Positions 61,530 through 64,000 of a stretch of 64,000 nt of DNA are shown here, in pieces. The notes under the pieces are model-generated. The model did no database searches. It saw only the letters and a list, made by a program, of their open reading frames with translations, and was not told the DNA's origin. Source of the stretch: Paenibacillus taiwanensis DSM 18679 (GTDB taxonomy: Bacteria > Bacillota > Bacilli > Paenibacillales > Paenibacillaceae); assembly GCF_000425125.1 (NCBI RefSeq), contig NZ_AULE01000004.1:1-64000 (forward strand), read 5' to 3'. Every line of letters begins with the position of its first letter. Position 1 is the first letter of the stretch. A program made the position numbers and the translations under genes.

Positions 61530-62150
61530 TTGAATCTTAGAAAATGGTCATTTTTATTTTGGACAACCTTGTGCGTGGGGGGAGCAGTCATGTTACTGAC
61601 AGGACTGTCCATGCAATTGTTCCAGCAAGAGCTAGGCAACCTTAGAGGTATTGCAGATGTTTTTGTTAACTTGTTCCAATTGTCCATTAGTGGTTTTATG
61701 ATTAGTGTATATGCACAGATGGGTTTCTTTGCGTATTTGACGCTTAATTATATTGCCCTTGGTCTATTCAAAAAAGGCTGGCAGTATATTCAAGTCGTCT
61801 TAACCGTTTTTGTTCTGCTTGACGTTATGTTTTTACGCACGATGCTTGGCGAGGAGCGGGATATTGCTTCAGATGTGATCATTGGGTTAGCGATGCTTGC
61901 TGTGGCCATTGTTGTAACTATATTTAAGGTCAAAGGCACCAATCGCGGGGCGTTCATTCCGACTATGTTCTTTATGATTGTGGCGACGACCATTGAGACG
62001 TTGTCTGCTTTAAATGTCAGCCACATGGCTACCTGGTTTGTATTTATCCCTTTAGTTTCATGTAATGCGTATCAAATCTTAATTTTACACCGACTTTTAC
62101 GTTCAAATACTGCAAATAGTGAAATTTTGCCTGTAGCGGCCAAAAGCTGA
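61530..62150 (+). CDS. kbaA: KinB-signalling pathway activator KbaA
   Basis: In B. subtilis KbaA is a membrane protein needed for the KinB branch of the sporulation phosphorelay. The 206-residue product has about six hydrophobic segments and matches KbaA in length, membrane nature and position between gerD and pdaB. The start is TTG 61530 (MNLRKWSFLFW), about six to nine bases after GGAGGTGG; TTG 61512 precedes that site. Identity rests partly on gene order. It ends inside a strong inverted repeat. Confidence 0.82.
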   Translation: MNLRKWSFLFWTTLCVGGAVMLLTGLSMQLFQQELGNLRGIADVFVNLFQLSISGFMISVYAQMGFFAYLTLNYIALGLFKKGWQYIQVVLTVFVLLDVMFLRTMLGEERDIASDVIIGLAMLAVAIVVTIFKVKGTNRGAFIPTMFFMIVATTIETLSALNVSHMATWFVFIPLVSCNAYQILILHRLLRSNTANSEILPVAAKS

Positions 62151-62171
62151 CGGATATCCGTCAGCTTTTTT
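62142..62171. terminator. Bidirectional terminator between kbaA and pdaB
   Basis: AAAAGCTGACGGAT and ATCCGTCAGCTTTT are perfectly complementary, with A and T runs on both sides. It contains the kbaA stop codon and lies just past the end of the converging pdaB, so it can serve both. Confidence 0.9.
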
Positions 62172-62176
62172 ACATA

Positions 62177-62941
62177 TTATTGATCTTGTATCGTTTTATT
62201 TTTCATTTCTGTTTGCTGGATTAACTCGGATACGGTGACAAACTCATACCCTTTAGCTCTTAATTGATCTATGATTGCAGGTAATGCAAGGTGAGTCTGT
62301 TTGCTGGAGTCACTGGCGTGCATTAGAATGATGTCTCCTGGATGAGCTCTGTCAATGACACGCTTCGTAATGTTGTCAGCACCAATGTTTTTCCAGTCAA
62401 GTGAGTCTGTATCCCACTGTATAACTTTATAATTAAGCTGTTCAGCAATACGCAGTACACGTTTGTCAAAGTCGCCATTAGGCATCCGGATCAGGTTAGG
62501 CTCCTTGCCAGTAATCTCAGATAACATCTGATGTGCGGTCGAAATCTGCTTACGAATCTCATCGTCATTTAAACTGCTGTAATTGACATGTTTATGCCCG
62601 TGACTACCTATTTCGTAGCCAGCCTCAACCATCTTTTTTACGGTCTCAGTGTGCGTTTTGCTCCAAGGGGAAGATAGGAAAAAGGTCGCTTTTTTTAAGC
62701 CTTTCTGTTGAAGTATGTCCAAAATTGGTTGTGTACGCTTGTCTCCCCAGCTGATGTCAAACGTAAGCGCCACAACTTTCTTATCTGTAGGAATACTGTA
62801 AATGGCGGAAGGGCTTCCTTCAGAAAAGACCGTAATGTTGTCGCTTTCGACATAGACGATACCCGCGGCAAATAATGCGGCAACAATCAGCAAGAAGACG
62901 CGTTTAATTTTTTTACCGCTAAACACATAAAAAGAATTCAT
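62177..62941 (-). CDS. pdaB: Polysaccharide deacetylase family protein PdaB (sporulation)
   Basis: PdaB is needed to keep mature spores stable in B. subtilis. The 254-residue protein has an N-terminal membrane anchor (about 12-30) and a NodB domain with TFDISWGD (60-67), the metal-binding SHGHKH (113-118), RMPNGDFD near 156 and ILMHAS. In place of the usual TFDDG it has TFDIS, as PdaB proteins do, so catalysis may be altered. GAGAGGAG precedes the ATG. No clear sporulation promoter was found upstream. Confidence 0.92.
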   Translation of the reverse strand: MNSFYVFSGKKIKRVFLLIVAALFAAGIVYVESDNITVFSEGSPSAIYSIPTDKKVVALTFDISWGDKRTQPILDILQQKGLKKATFFLSSPWSKTHTETVKKMVEAGYEIGSHGHKHVNYSSLNDDEIRKQISTAHQMLSEITGKEPNLIRMPNGDFDKRVLRIAEQLNYKVIQWDTDSLDWKNIGADNITKRVIDRAHPGDIILMHASDSSKQTHLALPAIIDQLRAKGYEFVTVSELIQQTEMKNKTIQDQ

Positions 62942-63071
62942 GCAACGTGCGCTCCTCTCGTTACGTAGCTAACGTTAGCGGCAGGCCTCTACGGGCTTGT
63001 CACGCTTGTTTAATACACTGTATGCTGAATTGATGGAATTATGACTTGTAAAAGGGAGAGGGACGAAGAGT

Positions 63072-63686
63072 ATGTTAAGCTTGCGATCGTTTTGCACAAC
63101 ACTAAATGAAATCAAATGGTACATCGCATTAGCGTGCGTATTGTTTGTAGGGGGATACTTTATAGGTCATGGTTGGAATGGCTTAGAGTCATTTTTGAAG
63201 CAACAGCTTGAAGGGATCGGTCAAATTAAAGATTCATTATCCAATTCCTCGAATAAAGAGTTATCCTTTTTTGTGTTTATTTTTTATAACAACGCACTAA
63301 AGGCAATCTTTATTATGTTTGCAGGGATAGCTTTCGGCTTGCTGCCTTTAGGTTTTTTGATTATTAACGGTATGGTGATCGGCTTTCTCATTCGAATTAT
63401 GTCGGAAAATAACGTGGATCTACTTACGGTTGTTGTTCGTGGGTTGCTGCCCCACGGCATACTAGAGATACCAGCTATTCTGATAGCGGCTGCCTTTGGA
63501 ATGCGATTTGGTGTTCTTGCATTGCAGCGTATGAGCAAGGTTTATCGTTCCAACAGTGCCAATCCAACCATCGGGCTGTGGGCGAAGAAAACGGCAGCGG
63601 GAGCAGTTTGGATTACGCTAGTGCTGTTGGTTGCGGCTATTATAGAAAGTACGGTGACGTTCTGGTTAATGAGTGGAGCAGCTTAA
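63072..63686 (+). CDS. SpoIIM-family membrane protein
   Basis: A member of the stage II sporulation protein M family (DUF95). SpoIIM proper works with SpoIID and SpoIIP in engulfment, but this family has other members, so the role is open. The 204-residue protein has about five membrane segments, with the typical FFVFIFYNNALKAIFIMFAG region and GLLPHGILEIPAILIAAAFG. AAAGGGAGAGGGA precedes the ATG. It lies divergent from pdaB, and Paenibacillus commonly has such a gene here. Confidence 0.82.
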   Translation: MLSLRSFCTTLNEIKWYIALACVLFVGGYFIGHGWNGLESFLKQQLEGIGQIKDSLSNSSNKELSFFVFIFYNNALKAIFIMFAGIAFGLLPLGFLIINGMVIGFLIRIMSENNVDLLTVVVRGLLPHGILEIPAILIAAAFGMRFGVLALQRMSKVYRSNSANPTIGLWAKKTAAGAVWITLVLLVAAIIESTVTFWLMSGAA

Positions 63687-63820
63687 GTAAATGTATTTTT
63701 GGGATAGGATTTGAGCCAGTTTGCGGTAGTCTAACGATGAGGTTTGCACCATTAATTCTAGTCATATCTTAAAATAAACAGATGCATAGTGATAAAAAGC
63801 AGTAAAAATGTGCATAACAG

Positions 63821-63893
63821 TAAAGCGGTCCATCTTAGTCACGCATAACGAGGCGAACTCGTCATCATTGACAAAGAGAACGGGCCGCTTTTG
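63821..63893 (+). terminator. Terminator after the SpoIIM-family gene
   Basis: AAAGCGGTCC (63821-63830) pairs with GGGCCGCTTT (63882-63891, one G-U) around an inner ACGAG/CTCGT hairpin, and is followed by TTTGTTCTTTT. It ends transcription from the SpoIIM-family gene. Confidence 0.75.
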
Positions 63894-63937
63894 TTCTTTT
63901 GAACGTAAGTCGAAGTTGTTAAGGGGGTCATTAGGCC

Positions 63938-64000
63938 ATGTTGGGATTTCTATTTAATGAGCAGGAGTGTAAAGAGTTAGGTTATATGTTACGCAAAGAG
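63938..64000 (+). CDS. N-terminal part of a small unknown protein
   Basis: Begins MLGFLFNEQECKELGYMLRKE and runs off the window end. AAGGGGGTC lies upstream of ATG 63938. I believe a short protein with this start recurs in Paenibacillus, but I know no function. Only 21 codons are visible. Confidence 0.6.
   Translation, partial: MLGFLFNEQECKELGYMLRKE

Overview
The window reads as chromosome of an endospore-forming, low-to-mid GC Bacillota, most like Paenibacillus or a close relative. The evidence is strong AGGAGG ribosome binding sites, many GTG and TTG starts, B. subtilis-type gene order (ctsR-mcsA-mcsB-clpC-radA-disA, gltX-cysE-cysS-mrnC-rlmB-rae1-sigH, rpoBC, str, S10-spc-alpha), and sporulation and germination genes at the right end. 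The genus call rests on remembered gene neighbourhoods, not on a search. I see no insertion sequence, prophage, CRISPR array or tRNA gene.

Layout: 1-116 is the 3' end of a 5S rRNA with its terminator. 117-776 has no gene; it holds a cluster of DnaA-box-like 9-mers with a 36-bp palindrome, then a sigma-A promoter with a CtsR operator. 777-9100 is the proteostasis and genome-integrity block (ctsR, mcsA, mcsB, clpC, radA, disA) plus pssA. 9135-9530 is a lone reverse-strand gene of unknown function. 9751-18545 holds a PIN/TRAM protein, isoprenoid genes ispD-ispF, gltX, a tRNA-Cys T-box leader controlling cysE-cysS, and RNA-processing genes mrnC, rlmB and rae1. sigH follows at 18880.

19789-36983 carries rpmG-secE-nusG-rplK-rplA, the autoregulatory L10 leader with rplJ-rplL, a methyltransferase, rpoB-rpoC, a K-turn-binding L7Ae-like protein, rpsL-rpsG-fusA and tuf. 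Between tuf and the S10 operon sits an extra gene, a HemAT-type globin oxygen sensor, preceded by two perfect DnaA boxes. 38702-54303 is the long S10-spc-alpha run (rpsJ to rplQ, with secY, adk, map, a KOW protein and infA). truA, rplM and rpsI follow, without the ECF transporter genes that lie before truA in B. subtilis.

56657-58554 encodes APS reductase and ATP sulfurylase (sulfate assimilation). 58645-63686 is a sporulation and germination block: cwlD, salA, gerD (reverse), kbaA, pdaB (reverse) and a SpoIIM-family membrane protein. The window ends inside a short unknown gene.

Nearly everything is conserved core machinery. The observations most worth a second look are the two intergenic DnaA-box clusters, the switch-like repeats between rpoB and rpoC, the 87-residue charged tail on CysE, the HemAT gene inside the translation superoperon, the CxxC motif in SalA and the unknown gene at 9135-9530.
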